The translations under genes and the position numbers were made by a program. Positions 24,187 to 33,545 of a DNA stretch of 64,000 nt are shown piece after piece; the first letter of the stretch is position 1, and the number at the start of each line of letters is the position of its first letter. This DNA comes from Anaerostipes caccae L1-92 (GTDB taxonomy: Bacteria > Bacillota > Clostridia > Lachnospirales > Lachnospiraceae): positions 3,526,720 through 3,590,719 of the forward strand of contig NZ_AP023027.1 in the NCBI RefSeq assembly GCF_014467075.1, in the 5' to 3' direction. The notes under the pieces are model-generated. The model made no database searches. It was not told where the DNA came from and saw only the letters and a program-made list of their open reading frames with translations.

Positions 24187-25533
24187 CTATAATCTCTTTA
24201 ATAAGTCTTCTCTTCTGTCTTCAAATCCAGGTTTTCCAAGCAGGGCAAACATATTTTTCTTATATGCTTCCACTCCAGGCTGGTCAAATGGATTTACGCA
24301 GTTTAAGTAACCGCTCATACCGCACGCAGACTCAAATGTGTAGAACAGCTGCGCAAGATGGTATGCATCCATCTTAGGAATATCAAATCTTAAGTTCGGA
24401 ACGCCTCCGTCCACATGAGCTAAGATGGTTCCCTTCATAGCGTTTTGGTTTACGAAGTTCATGGTCTTGCCTGCCAGATAATTTAATCCGTCCAGATCGT
24501 TTTCTTCTGCTTCGAGCACAATGTCTAATTCCGGTTCTTCCACGTTCAGCACGGTCTCAAAGTGATTGGAAGATCCGTCCTGAATGAACTGGCCTAAAGA
24601 ATGCAGGTCTGTGGAGAAGTCAACAGATGCAGGGAAGATGCCTTTTCCGTCTTTTCCTTCGCTTTCTCCGTATAACTGTTTCCACCACTCAGAGATAAAG
24701 TGAAGGTTCGGCTCGTAGTTTGCGAGGATCTCCATGCCCTTTCCTCTGCGCATGAGAATGTTTCGGATGGCAGCATAGAGCATCGCCGGATTTTCATTAA
24801 ACGGTGCGTTTAAGAACATCTCTCTTCCGTCCTGGAATCCCTTTACAAACTCATCAATGTCAATTCCCGCAGCTGCGATCGGAAGGAGTCCTACGGCTGT
24901 CAGGACTGTAAAGCGTCCCCCTACATCATCCGGCACAACGAAAGTCTCGTATCCCTCGTCTGTGGCAAGTGTCTTCAATGCTCCCCTTGCCTTGTCTGTG
25001 GTAGCGTAGATGCGCTTGTTTGCTTCTTCTTTTCCGTATTTGTCTTTAAGAAGCTTTTTGAAGATACGGAATGCAATGCCGGGTTCTGTCGTCGTACCTG
25101 ATTTAGAGATGACATTGACAGAGAAATCTCTGTCTCCGATCACATCGATCAGCTGTTTAACATATGTACCGCTGATATTATGTCCGGCAAAGTATACTTC
25201 CGGAGCTTTTCTCACTTCTTTGTCCAGCTTATTGTTAAAGTTGTTGGACAGCCCTTCGATCACGGCTCTGGAACCTAGGTAGGACCCTCCAATACCAATG
25301 ACAACCAATACATCGGAATCACTCTTAATCTTTTCTGCAGCTTTTTTGATTCTCGCAAACTCTTCTTTATCATAATCCACAGGAAGGTCGATCCATCCTA
25401 AGAAGTCATTTCCCGGGCCTTTTCTTGACAGCAAATACTCTTTCGCATCCGCAACCTGCTTCTCGATCATGTCGATCTCATGGTCTCTGATAAAATCTTT
25501 TGCGTTGCTGTAATCAAACTTAATTTTTCCCAT
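24187..25533 (-). CDS. pgi: Glucose-6-phosphate isomerase
   Basis: Pgi converts glucose 6-phosphate to fructose 6-phosphate in glycolysis. The 448-residue length fits the Firmicute form. Visible are the phosphate-binding [19 protein letters not shown] segment, [28 protein letters not shown] and, near the C-terminus, a Pgi signature region containing [23 protein letters not shown] lies 7 bases before the ATG. The dUTPase gene follows on the same strand. Confidence 0.97.
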   Translation of the reverse strand: MGKIKFDYSNAKDFIRDHEIDMIEKQVADAKEYLLSRKGPGNDFLGWIDLPVDYDKEEFARIKKAAEKIKSDSDVLVVIGIGGSYLGSRAVIEGLSNNFNNKLDKEVRKAPEVYFAGHNISGTYVKQLIDVIGDRDFSVNVISKSGTTTEPGIAFRIFKKLLKDKYGKEEANKRIYATTDKARGALKTLATDEGYETFVVPDDVGGRFTVLTAVGLLPIAAAGIDIDEFVKGFQDGREMFLNAPFNENPAMLYAAIRNILMRRGKGMEILANYEPNLHFISEWWKQLYGESEGKDGKGIFPASVDFSTDLHSLGQFIQDGSSNHFETVLNVEEPELDIVLEAEENDLDGLNYLAGKTMNFVNQNAMKGTILAHVDGGVPNLRFDIPKMDAYHLAQLFYTFESACGMSGYLNCVNPFDQPGVEAYKKNMFALLGKPGFEDRREDLLKRL

Positions 25534-25605
25534 GTCTTTCTCCTTTACTGTTGTCTCTCTTGGTTAAATGCGTTATCTATATTTTAACAAATAACGCCCT
25601 TCTGT

Positions 25606-26406
25606 TCAATAGTCCGGGAGCTTTTTCAGCGACCGGAATTCAAATCCTTTTGCCTTCATATTCCTGATAACGGTCTCCAGCGCTTCGGCGTTAGACTGGG
25701 ATACATTGTGCATCAGCGGAATGGCTCCATTATGGTAATTTTCTTCAAAATGCTGAACTACATAGTCCTTGCCCGGCTGGCTGTTCACATTAAAATCCAC
25801 ATATGCCATACTCCAGAAAATTGTCTTATATCCGAGCTTCTTTGTCAGCGCTAATGTATGTTCGCTGTATTCCCCCATAGGCGGGCGCATAAACATATCC
25901 ATATCATAACCGGTTGTTTTTTTGCAGTATTCCGCACAGTCGATGAGTTCCTGCTTATTGTCCCTGTCTGAAACCGTTGGCATGCTCTTGTGATGGACCG
26001 TATGATTTCCCACCACATGCCCCTCTTTCTTCATTCTCTTTACTAAATCCGGATCTTCCCGGATAAAAGGCTTCGTCACAAAAAATGCCGCCGGAACTTT
26101 CTCTTTCTTTAATACATCCAAAATTTTGGGCGTAAAACCATTCTCATATCCGCAGTCAAAGGTCAGATACATCACTTTCTTATTTTTCGCCTTCGTATCC
26201 ACAGAGTATGCGTCATATTTGGACAGATCCACATTCTGTGAAAATTCCGGCTGCTGATGTTCTTTATTTCGTTTCAGCCACCATCCTTCTTTTGTATTGC
26301 TTCCCTGGCTGATCACTTTCGTAGTCTCCACCTGCGCCTCTTCCTTTTGGCAGCCGGCAAGACCAAGCATGCAAATGATGCAGAATAATAATAAAACTTT
26401 CCTCAT
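25606..26406 (-). CDS. pdaA: Delta-lactam-biosynthetic polysaccharide deacetylase (PdaA-like), lipoprotein
   Basis: PdaA removes the N-acetyl group from muramic acid so that the delta-lactam of spore cortex can form, which cortex-lytic enzymes need during germination. The 266-residue product has a lipobox (LGLAGC, Cys at about 19) and an NodB deacetylase domain: VMYLTFDCGYENG (catalytic Asp), HTVHHKSMP (metal His), RPPMGEY and LMHNVSQSN. The TFDCGYENG form is typical of PdaA. GGAA precedes the ATG. The presence fits the sporulation genes elsewhere in the window. Confidence 0.9.
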   Translation of the reverse strand: MRKVLLLFCIICMLGLAGCQKEEAQVETTKVISQGSNTKEGWWLKRNKEHQQPEFSQNVDLSKYDAYSVDTKAKNKKVMYLTFDCGYENGFTPKILDVLKKEKVPAAFFVTKPFIREDPDLVKRMKKEGHVVGNHTVHHKSMPTVSDRDNKQELIDCAEYCKKTTGYDMDMFMRPPMGEYSEHTLALTKKLGYKTIFWSMAYVDFNVNSQPGKDYVVQHFEENYHNGAIPLMHNVSQSNAEALETVIRNMKAKGFEFRSLKKLPDY

Positions 26407-26453
26407 GGTTTGATTTCCTGCTTTTTTATTATTCTATTATGTATACATTAGAT

Positions 26454-27155
26454 TTATAATCCATTTATAAAATCTTTCACCGCCTGCATTTCTTCATCGG
26501 TCAGTTCAAATTCTCTGGATGCGGCCGCTTCCTGCCAGTGTCTTTCTATTTTTTTTGCTTCTTTCTTTTCTTCCTTTACCTGCTCCTTTTCTTTCTGCTT
26601 CTCCTTCTGCTTTGCCTGTTCTTCTTTTTCCTGTTTTTTCACAGATTTGAGATAGCGGTTTGGAAGAATATTTTCAAGAAAATGGATCAGATTGGCTCTG
26701 ACCAGCTGTTTTTTTCCGTCAAAGGTGACCAGCCTGTCCACAAACACAAGAAACAGTCCGGCCGACAGGCTTAAAAACAGACTCTCTGCCACAACACTTA
26801 AATCGGCTCCTTCTATGTATCCCCGTACTGTTCCAAGACAACCCAGGAAAAAACTCAAAACGGCACACAATCCGGTGATCTGTTCCATGATCTCGGAAGA
26901 CACTCCTGCTATTTTGTGATTTTTCATATACTTGTCCACAACACAGGGAATGTTGTTCAGGTTGGCCTCCAGCTGATAGTAACTTTCGAACTTTTTTTTC
27001 AGCACTCCCATCCACTGTTTCTTATTTCCGTCCATCTCATAAGAATCTCTTAAAAGCCTGCGGTAATTCCTCCAGACAATAAGTTTTGACAGGACACCTG
27101 CGGCCATAACTGCAATCAGTCCCGGTAAAAAAAATGCGTTTTTTAATACATCCAT
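26454..27155 (-). CDS. Membrane protein with Lys/Glu-rich coiled-coil tail, unknown function
   Basis: The 233-residue protein has one N-terminal transmembrane helix (residues 8-27), a cytoplasmic or external region with LLRDSYEMDGNKKQWMGVLKKKFESYYQLE, two further hydrophobic helices (about 91-111 and 118-139), then an extremely charged segment (about 165-205, almost only K, E and Q) predicted as a coiled coil, ending in FELTDEEMQAVKDFINGL. The arrangement recalls MotA/TolQ-type channel subunits only loosely. AGGAG precedes the ATG. It lies between mtnN and pdaA on the same strand. I do not recognise it. Confidence 0.7.
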   Translation of the reverse strand: MDVLKNAFFLPGLIAVMAAGVLSKLIVWRNYRRLLRDSYEMDGNKKQWMGVLKKKFESYYQLEANLNNIPCVVDKYMKNHKIAGVSSEIMEQITGLCAVLSFFLGCLGTVRGYIEGADLSVVAESLFLSLSAGLFLVFVDRLVTFDGKKQLVRANLIHFLENILPNRYLKSVKKQEKEEQAKQKEKQKEKEQVKEEKKEAKKIERHWQEAAASREFELTDEEMQAVKDFINGL

Positions 27156-27219
27156 GATATTTCTCCTTCTTCCTTTATGATTCTTATATTATAAAATCAC
27201 AAAGAGGGGAATACACGGA

Positions 27220-27936
27220 TTATTGCCTTACAAAGTTTGACGCTTCTTTGTCTAAAATACCGTGAATCAGTCTAATTATATGCTTTATTGCAGCTTCCTC
27301 AAATTCGCTGTAACTTACTGTTGCCGTATCGTCGCATTTATCGGAAATCGCCCTGAGCACTACGAACGGTACTTTGTTTAAATATGCTGTCTGCGCCATG
27401 GCTGCTCCTTCCATTTCCGCGCAGTATCCGCCGAAGTTCTCTATGAGCCGGTGTTTCTTTTCATCGCTTGAAATAAACTGGTCGCCGCTTAAAACCCGGC
27501 CTGTAAAACAACGGATATCGGGGTTGACCTTCCTGCACGCCTCTTCTGCCTCTCTTATAAGTTCTTCATCTGCCCTGAATACGGAACACTCCATTCGCGG
27601 GATCTCTCCCGGCTTATATCCAAATCCCACGGCGTCCATATCATGCTGCACCGCGTCGCTGGAGATTACGATATCCCCAATCTCTATCTCTTTATAAAGC
27701 CCTCCTGCGACTCCGGTATTGATCAGCTTATCAACACTGAAGCAGTCGATCAGGATCTGTGTGCAGACGGCCATATTCACTTTTCCGATTCCGCTCATAA
27801 CCACGACTGCGTCATTTCCCCAGAGCCTGCCTTCGTAAAAATCCATGGAAGCTTTTGAAGTTTTTTGTGCATTCTCCATAGATGAGATCAAAGATTCCAC
27901 TTCTTCCTCCATTGCTCCTATGATTCCTATCTTCAT
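27220..27936 (-). CDS. mtnN: 5'-methylthioadenosine/S-adenosylhomocysteine nucleosidase
   Basis: MtnN removes adenine from methylthioadenosine and S-adenosylhomocysteine, recycling SAM by-products. The 238-residue product begins MKIGIIGAMEEEVESL, has GIGKVNMAVCTQ, GVAGGLYKEIEIGDIVISS and the purine-binding EMEGAAMAQTAYLNKVPFVVLRAISDKCD near the C-terminus. I use the ATG at 27936 with AAAGGAG upstream rather than the one at 27954. It is divergent from the TSCPD gene. Confidence 0.96.
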   Translation of the reverse strand: MKIGIIGAMEEEVESLISSMENAQKTSKASMDFYEGRLWGNDAVVVMSGIGKVNMAVCTQILIDCFSVDKLINTGVAGGLYKEIEIGDIVISSDAVQHDMDAVGFGYKPGEIPRMECSVFRADEELIREAEEACRKVNPDIRCFTGRVLSGDQFISSDEKKHRLIENFGGYCAEMEGAAMAQTAYLNKVPFVVLRAISDKCDDTATVSYSEFEEAAIKHIIRLIHGILDKEASNFVRQ

Positions 27937-28048
27937 AATCTCTTCTCCTTTCAAACAATAAATTTAGCCTGACAAAAATTATACCACAGCTTTTGGAACT
28001 TTTATGATATAATATGCCATAAAAGAAATATAACAGGAGGTAATTATA

Positions 28049-28294
28049 GTGATATACAAGACAAAAGGCGTCTGCAGCAATGCGATCGAATTTGAAATAG
28101 AAGACAATGTGGTAAAAAATGTAGAGTTTCGGGGAGGCTGCCAGGGGAATACTACCGGTGTGGCATCCCTGGTCAAAGGAATGCAGGTAGATGAGGTGAT
28201 CGAACGCCTCTCAGGCATTCAGTGCGGATTCCGCGGAACCTCATGTCCTGACCAGCTCTCCAAAGCTTTAAAGGAATATAAAGAGACCCGATGA
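28049..28294 (+). CDS. TSCPD domain protein (TIGR03905 type)
   Basis: This 81-residue protein matches the small TSCPD family: [37 protein letters not shown] and the name-giving TSCPDQL near the end. The same domain occurs at the C-terminus of class II ribonucleotide reductases, where its cysteines may act in reduction; here it stands alone and its role is unknown. The start is GTG at 28049 with CAGGAGG 7 bases upstream. It precedes murG by 25 bases on the same strand. Confidence 0.85.
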   Translation: MIYKTKGVCSNAIEFEIEDNVVKNVEFRGGCQGNTTGVASLVKGMQVDEVIERLSGIQCGFRGTSCPDQLSKALKEYKETR

Positions 28295-28319
28295 CATTTG
28301 TTTTGATTTTGGAGGTATT

Positions 28320-29387
28320 ATGAAAAGAATCGTATTGACCGGAGGGGGTACAGCCGGCCATGTCACTCCGAATATGGCATTGGTGCCTGCTCTTGAAAAA
28401 GAGGGATATAAGATCAGCTATATCGGGTCCAAGGACGGCATGGAAAAGAAATTAATCGAAGATATTGATCTTCCCTATTACGGAATTTCTTCCGGAAAGC
28501 TGAGAAGATACTTTGACGTAAAAAATTTTACCGATCCTTTCCGGGTCATGAAGGGATATTTCGATGCAAAAAAAACACTTAAAAAGTTGAGACCCGATGT
28601 TGTGTTCTCCAAGGGCGGCTTCGTCACCGTACCCGTGGTCATCGCTGCCAAGCATCTTGGCATCCCGGTCATCATCCATGAATCCGACATGACGCCGGGC
28701 CTTGCAAACAAATTAAGTATTCCAAGCGCCAGCAGAGTATGCTGTAATTTTCCTGAGACAGTAAAACACCTCCCCGAGGGCAAAGCTGTCCTGACCGGGT
28801 CTCCGATCCGTGAGGAACTCTTTACCGGTTCCAGGGAAAAAGGACTGAAGCTCTGTGACTTTACATCTTCCAGGCCGGTACTGCTGATCATCGGCGGAAG
28901 CCTTGGTTCCGTGGCAATCAACAATGCGGTCAGGGAGAATATTGACGAGCTTTTGGAAGACTTTCAGATCATTCACATCTGCGGAAAAAACAACCTGGAG
29001 ACAATGCTTGCGGGAAAGAGCGGCTACTGCCAGTTTGAGTATGTAAAAAAAGAACTGAAACATCTTTTTGCCTGTGCGGATGTGATCATTTCCCGGGCAG
29101 GTGCCAACGCCATCTGTGAACTTCTCGCATTGAGGAAACCAAATATTCTCATTCCTCTCGGTTTAAATGCCAGCCGGGGCGATCAGATCTTAAATGCCCA
29201 GTCTTTCCAGCGGCAGGGTTACAGTTATGTCTTGAACGAAGAAGAAGTGACGTCCAAATCACTCTTGAACGCCGTCCATGAGGTTTATGAGAACAGGGCA
29301 AGTTATATAAATGCAATGAACCAGAGTGAGCTTTCCGATCCGATTGGAACCATCGTAAAACTGGCCAATGAACTCTCAGTAAAATAA
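28320..29387 (+). CDS. murG: Lipid II synthase MurG (UDP-GlcNAc transferase)
   Basis: MurG adds N-acetylglucosamine to lipid I on the inner face of the membrane to make lipid II. The 355-residue product has the N-terminal glycine loop [14 protein letters not shown] at residues 8-21, [29 protein letters not shown], and the C-terminal UDP-GlcNAc pocket [29 protein letters not shown] lies 7 bases before the ATG. In many bacteria murG is in the division/cell-wall cluster; here it pairs only with the TSCPD gene. Confidence 0.95.
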   Translation: MKRIVLTGGGTAGHVTPNMALVPALEKEGYKISYIGSKDGMEKKLIEDIDLPYYGISSGKLRRYFDVKNFTDPFRVMKGYFDAKKTLKKLRPDVVFSKGGFVTVPVVIAAKHLGIPVIIHESDMTPGLANKLSIPSASRVCCNFPETVKHLPEGKAVLTGSPIREELFTGSREKGLKLCDFTSSRPVLLIIGGSLGSVAINNAVRENIDELLEDFQIIHICGKNNLETMLAGKSGYCQFEYVKKELKHLFACADVIISRAGANAICELLALRKPNILIPLGLNASRGDQILNAQSFQRQGYSYVLNEEEVTSKSLLNAVHEVYENRASYINAMNQSELSDPIGTIVKLANELSVK

Positions 29388-29390
29388 AAA

Positions 29391-29437
29391 AACAAAAACT
29401 CTGCCTCAGGAAAAAATTCCGGCAGAGTTTTTGTTTT
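29391..29437. terminator. Bidirectional terminator between murG and the PHP gene
   Basis: AAAAACTCTGCC and GGCAGAGTTTTT pair around a 15-base loop; T-runs result on both strands. Confidence 0.88.
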
Positions 29438-29454
29438 ATAAGTTTATACCAAGA

Positions 29455-30342
29455 TTACAAAATCCCTTCCAGCTGTTTTAACAGCTCTTCCCAGGAGCCG
29501 CTGTACCCATGCTGTCTGATACTGATGGACGGCTTTGTCTTTCCGTGAAAATCACTTCCGCAGGTGATAAACAGCTGTTTCTCTCCTGCTTCATGACTGA
29601 AAAACAATGCCTGTTCAGGCGTATGATAGCTGCTGAAAGCCTCCACACCGTCAATTCCTGAAACTGCGATTTCTTCCCACAGTTCCATATGATCTCTCAA
29701 ATTCTGTCCCGGATGTGCAAGAACAGCTTTCCCGCCGCTCTCATGAATCTGGCTGATCACTTCTTTCATGGCAGGAAACGTTATATCCACATGGCAGGGT
29801 TTTCCCTGAGAATAATAATCCCAGTAAAAATTCACATATGGGTTGCTGCTCCTCTCCCCACCCGGACGATATGGAAGGAGCAGATCGTGATCCCTGTATT
29901 CCGGCTTGTTAAGCAGCACTTCCGCAAACATTTCACCAGTCCACCGGTTTTTCCAAAACATCGTTTCGGTCAGTTTTTCCATATCACTCTCAGACACGTC
30001 AAATCCCAGTTTTCTTGTTGCCTCCAGCATTTTTACGGAAGCTTCTTCACTCTGCACTGATATATTGTCTTCTATCTTCTGAAATACCGGATTCTGCTCA
30101 TCAATTCCATAGCCTAATACATGAAAGTTTCTGTCTTTGAAGGTACAGTCAACCTCTACTCCTGAAATAAAATGAATCCCTTCTTTTTGCGCTGCTTCTC
30201 TCCCCTCACCGACTGCCCGGACGCTGTTGTGGTCGGTAACAGCCATATACTGAATTCCTTTTTCCTTACACTTTTTCACCAGTTCCTCCGGCTGATATTC
30301 CCCGTCGTCGCTGTAATAAGAATGCATATGTAAATCTATCAT
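29455..30342 (-). CDS. PHP domain metal-dependent phosphoesterase
   Basis: The 295-residue protein belongs to the PHP family (as in histidinol phosphatase and the 5'-nucleotidase/RNase AM type). Metal-binding motifs are DLHMHSYYSDDG at the N-terminus, VTDHNSV, GVEVDC, AHPGQ and CGSDFHG. The ATG at 30342 is chosen because AGGAGG lies 10 bases upstream; the ATG at 30351 is only one base from that site. It is convergent with murG. Whether it acts on 3',5'-nucleoside bisphosphates or another phosphate ester cannot be told. Confidence 0.88.
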   Translation of the reverse strand: MIDLHMHSYYSDDGEYQPEELVKKCKEKGIQYMAVTDHNSVRAVGEGREAAQKEGIHFISGVEVDCTFKDRNFHVLGYGIDEQNPVFQKIEDNISVQSEEASVKMLEATRKLGFDVSESDMEKLTETMFWKNRWTGEMFAEVLLNKPEYRDHDLLLPYRPGGERSSNPYVNFYWDYYSQGKPCHVDITFPAMKEVISQIHESGGKAVLAHPGQNLRDHMELWEEIAVSGIDGVEAFSSYHTPEQALFFSHEAGEKQLFITCGSDFHGKTKPSISIRQHGYSGSWEELLKQLEGIL

Positions 30343-30413
30343 AAAAATCATACCTCCTGTTAATGCCATTCGCTGGTCTTTGTACTATCTATATAAATAC
30401 CGTCTTTTTCTAA

Positions 30414-30442
30414 TTGAAACAATCAATATTCAGACTTATAAT
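30414..30442 (+). promoter_or_regulatory. Promoter of the AraC-type regulator
   Basis: TTGAAA (30414-30419), 17 bases, TATAAT (30437-30442), about 31 bases before the ATG. Confidence 0.7.
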
Positions 30443-30473
30443 ATAAGAAAAGCGACAAAATGGAGGATTTCTT

Positions 30474-31397
30474 ATGAGTTTACAGGAATGTACGGTTTCT
30501 ACAGACCAGGACAGGAGGGAAGTGTGTCCCCACGGTACAATAGAATTTCCGTGTGCAGGTTATGATTCTGTCTATTCTTCTCATGCCATAAACAGGATTC
30601 CCTGGCACTGGCATGAGGAACTCGAAGTGATTTTCCTTCCATCAGGCACTTTAGATGTCCGGGTCCCGGGAAAACGTTTTCGGATGAATGCCGGAGACTG
30701 CCTCGTGATCAATTCAAACATCCTCCACGAGGCAGAGACCTCGAATGAATGCAGACTTCATTCTCTGGTCTTCCATACCGATTTAATCTCCGGTTCTGAC
30801 AGCTCGGTCTTCTATAAAAAATATATGTATCCTCTGATCAGTTCCTGTACTTTGGACTGTGTGTTATTTTCTGCGGAAGATACGTCCGGTGTCAGTATCA
30901 GACAATGTTTCATGATGGCCTTTGACGCTTTGGCAAATAACCGGGAAGGATATGAGTTTACCGTCCGGGAATGTCTTTCCAGACTTTGCTTTCTTCTCTG
31001 TACATTTTATAAGCCTGAGATCTCTGATACTTCTGCAAAACCAGATCAGGATTCTTTCAGGATCAAGGAGATGATTCATATGATACAGTCCCGTTATGCT
31101 GAACCATTAAAGCTCTGCGATATTGCGCAGGCCGCAAATATCGGAGAGAGGGAATGCCTCCGCTGCTTTCACCGTACTCTGGGTATTTCACCTATGCAGT
31201 ACTTGATTCGATACCGCCTGTCCAAAGGCGCCCTGCTGCTTATAAACACAAACAAGAGTATAGCTGAAATTTCTACAAGATGCGGTTTTGACAGTCCCAG
31301 CAATTTTTCTTTAACGTTTAAGCGGAAGTATCAATGTTCTCCTAGGGAATATCGAAAGAATAATAAAACTTTACTTTCCTCTGCACTTCCTTTATAA
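30474..31397 (+). CDS. AraC family transcriptional regulator with cupin sensor
   Basis: The 307-residue protein has an N-terminal cupin (about residues 25-105: IPWHWHEELEVIFLPSGTLDV, RFRMNAGDCLVINSNILHEA) and two C-terminal AraC helix-turn-helix motifs (LKLCDIAQAANIGERECLRCFHRTLGISPMQY and SIAEISTRCGFDSPSNFSLTFKRKYQCSPREYRK). Such regulators usually control a neighbouring sugar-use gene, but none is adjacent: the next gene codes for a methyltransferase. GGAGG lies 7 bases before the ATG. Confidence 0.92.
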   Translation: MSLQECTVSTDQDRREVCPHGTIEFPCAGYDSVYSSHAINRIPWHWHEELEVIFLPSGTLDVRVPGKRFRMNAGDCLVINSNILHEAETSNECRLHSLVFHTDLISGSDSSVFYKKYMYPLISSCTLDCVLFSAEDTSGVSIRQCFMMAFDALANNREGYEFTVRECLSRLCFLLCTFYKPEISDTSAKPDQDSFRIKEMIHMIQSRYAEPLKLCDIAQAANIGERECLRCFHRTLGISPMQYLIRYRLSKGALLLINTNKSIAEISTRCGFDSPSNFSLTFKRKYQCSPREYRKNNKTLLSSALPL

Positions 31398-31574
31398 TTC
31401 ATTCATATTTACTATAAGGGAGATGGTTTTGTCCGGCGCATTTGATGCTGCGTAAACAGCAGTATAAATGAAACGTGGAAATCGAAAAATAATCCGAACT
31501 GCATGTATTTTTTTAGAATCTGTAAACACAGGTTTTGTTGTTATGCAAACAAGATTATGAAAGGACAAAACATT

Positions 31575-32411
31575 ATGAAAAAATTATTGAATCTCTTAGA
31601 AAGACGACCGGATCTGTTTGAACAGACCAACAACAATATTTGGGATGACGATCACATCTCCAAAAGTATGCTGGCAGCACACTTAAATGAGCATTTAGAT
31701 TCAGCCACAAGAGAAATAAGCTTTGTGAAAACATCTGCCGGATGGATTTCAGAAAACTTTTGCCCAGAGGAGTATCCGTTATTATTAGACCTGGGATGCG
31801 GCCCTGGTATTTATACTGAATTATTTTACGACCTGGGATACGATGTTACCGGCATAGATTTGTCAGACAGATCTGTCGCTTATGCGAAAAATTCGGCTTA
31901 CCAAACTAAAAAAGAAATTAAATACGTTCAAGGAGACTACACGAAGATTCATTTTGGTTCTCAGTACAATCTGATAACCCTCATATACTGCGATTTTGGT
32001 GTTCTGTCCCGCGATACAAGAAAGAAACTATTGGCAAAGATTTATGATTCTCTTTTTCCTGAGGGTATTTTCTTATTTGATGTTTTTACTCCTTTAAAAT
32101 ATAAAGGCGTGAAAGAAACTACGGACTGGGATATTCGTGAAAATGGTTTTTGGAGTGAAAAGCTATGTTTAACTCTTCATTCATTTTACCGCTATGAGGA
32201 GGATCAAACTTTTTTAAACCAGTATGCGGTTGTAACCGAGGATAGTTTTTCCCTGTATAATGTCTGGGAACATACATTTACACTAAAAGAGATCAAACAT
32301 GATTTACTGGAAGCCGGTTTCATCAATATAAACGTTTATGGTGATATTGCCGGAGCTCCATATGGACCGGACGGACAGACAATGTGCATATCGGCTCAAA
32401 AGATAGAATAA
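31575..32411 (+). CDS. Class I SAM-dependent methyltransferase
   Basis: The 278-residue protein has the SAM-binding motif I LLLDLGCGPGIYTELF near residue 71, motif II GYDVTGIDLSDRSVAYAK and the later YVQGDYTKIHFGSQYNLITLIYCDFGVLS. The substrate is unknown. I place the start at the ATG 31575 (AAAGGA 9 bases upstream); the open frame to 31503 is less likely. The sequence is AT-richer than most of the window. It follows the AraC gene by 177 bases without another gene; a GC-rich hairpin follows. Confidence 0.85.
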   Translation: MKKLLNLLERRPDLFEQTNNNIWDDDHISKSMLAAHLNEHLDSATREISFVKTSAGWISENFCPEEYPLLLDLGCGPGIYTELFYDLGYDVTGIDLSDRSVAYAKNSAYQTKKEIKYVQGDYTKIHFGSQYNLITLIYCDFGVLSRDTRKKLLAKIYDSLFPEGIFLFDVFTPLKYKGVKETTDWDIRENGFWSEKLCLTLHSFYRYEEDQTFLNQYAVVTEDSFSLYNVWEHTFTLKEIKHDLLEAGFININVYGDIAGAPYGPDGQTMCISAQKIE

Positions 32412-32421
32412 TACATGAAAG

Positions 32422-32458
32422 GGTGGCTCTGCGGTGCATTTTACACTGCAGGGCCACC
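32422..32458 (+). terminator. Probable terminator after the methyltransferase
   Basis: GGTGGCTCTGC and GCAGGGCCACC form an imperfect GC-rich stem, with CGGTG and ACACTG extending it; the following TGTATTATTA is only partly T-rich, so strength is uncertain. Confidence 0.6.
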
Positions 32459-32600
32459 TGTATTATTATGATAATAAATATTACAATTGCGAAATAACTG
32501 TATGTGTATGGCTCCTTGATTAATAATTGATAAAATACCAAACCTAATCAAAAATATAAAGATCGGTAGAGAGTCTCTCATTTTCAGTTAAATATTAAGT

Positions 32601-33437
32601 TTATTTTGCAATATATGCTCCATTTACCAATAGTGAATCTCCAGAGTTATGTGCAGATTCTACATATAATACTCCATCACTAGTTACTTTTGCCCTTGAA
32701 TAACTAGACATTACACCATTGTATACATTTAATATTGCAATATCTGATAGTGGTTTTGGTAGTCCACTGCATAAATTTTTTCCAGCGGCAATATTTGCGG
32801 CCAGACCAACCCCAAATGACACACAAACTAATTTTCCAATTTGAATAAAACCGTTATGGAAAGTGCCATACCCAAAAACATTACGAACGTCTGTTATCTT
32901 TGTTCCTAGTGTTTCTAAAACCGAATTTAAACAATCAATCTTTCCACTCACCTTATTTATTTCATCTGTATGAATCTGATACTGTTCAATACTCACCAAT
33001 CCTGCAGAATCCAATACCACTTCAAACGGTGCCGTATCCGATGTATTAAAATAAAAATCCCATGTAATCGAGAACCCGGGGCTTTCTGCCTCTGCAGGAA
33101 TATTCTTTGCCTGAGAAGCCTGTGAAAGACAAAATAAGATCTCTCCCTCATCAGGGTCTTCCGCATAAAATCCAACCTGCCATAGATCATAACTCTCGTT
33201 CAGACCTTTATTCTCAAGCAGTACTGGGATAACTGTCTTATCCCCTTCTGTCCTTGCCGGCTGAAGCGTAAGGTCATATCCCCCTTCCGTAACACTGGTC
33301 TGCTGTCTGAGATCCACCACCGGTACTTTTTTCGTCCCTGTGGCTGCTCTTTTGATTTTTAATGTCTGTCCCTTTAATAACTTTGCCTGTAATACTTTTC
33401 CCTGATCTGTCAGTACTGTGTTCTCCCAAATGTTCAT
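32601..33437 (-). CDS. Orphan phage tail-fibre-like protein
   Basis: The 278-residue protein starts MNIWENTVLTDQGKVLQAKLL, the pattern of tail-fibre/baseplate N-terminal domains of Firmicute phages, followed by an EGGYDLTLQPAR and WQVGFYAEDPDEGEILFCL segment; a short coiled-coil stretch near residues 150-175 (HTDEINKVSGKIDCLNSVLETLGTKI) leads to a beta-rich tip. No other phage gene, integrase or attachment site lies nearby. The 3' half is clearly AT-richer than the 5' half, which suggests exchange of the tip. It could be a remnant of a prophage or a domesticated gene. Confidence 0.7.
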   Translation of the reverse strand: MNIWENTVLTDQGKVLQAKLLKGQTLKIKRAATGTKKVPVVDLRQQTSVTEGGYDLTLQPARTEGDKTVIPVLLENKGLNESYDLWQVGFYAEDPDEGEILFCLSQASQAKNIPAEAESPGFSITWDFYFNTSDTAPFEVVLDSAGLVSIEQYQIHTDEINKVSGKIDCLNSVLETLGTKITDVRNVFGYGTFHNGFIQIGKLVCVSFGVGLAANIAAGKNLCSGLPKPLSDIAILNVYNGVMSSYSRAKVTSDGVLYVESAHNSGDSLLVNGAYIAK

Positions 33438-33545
33438 GTCTTCTCCTTTGTTCTAAAACTGATGAATAACTTCAAGAAGAATATAACAGATTGACCGCGG
33501 GCAATGTGGGCAAGTTCTATTTTGGGCATTCGTATTTAAAACCAA

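Noticed and set aside
32601-33437. Prophage
   Set aside because: Only one phage-like gene is present; no integrase, portal, terminase, lysis genes or attachment repeats were seen nearby.
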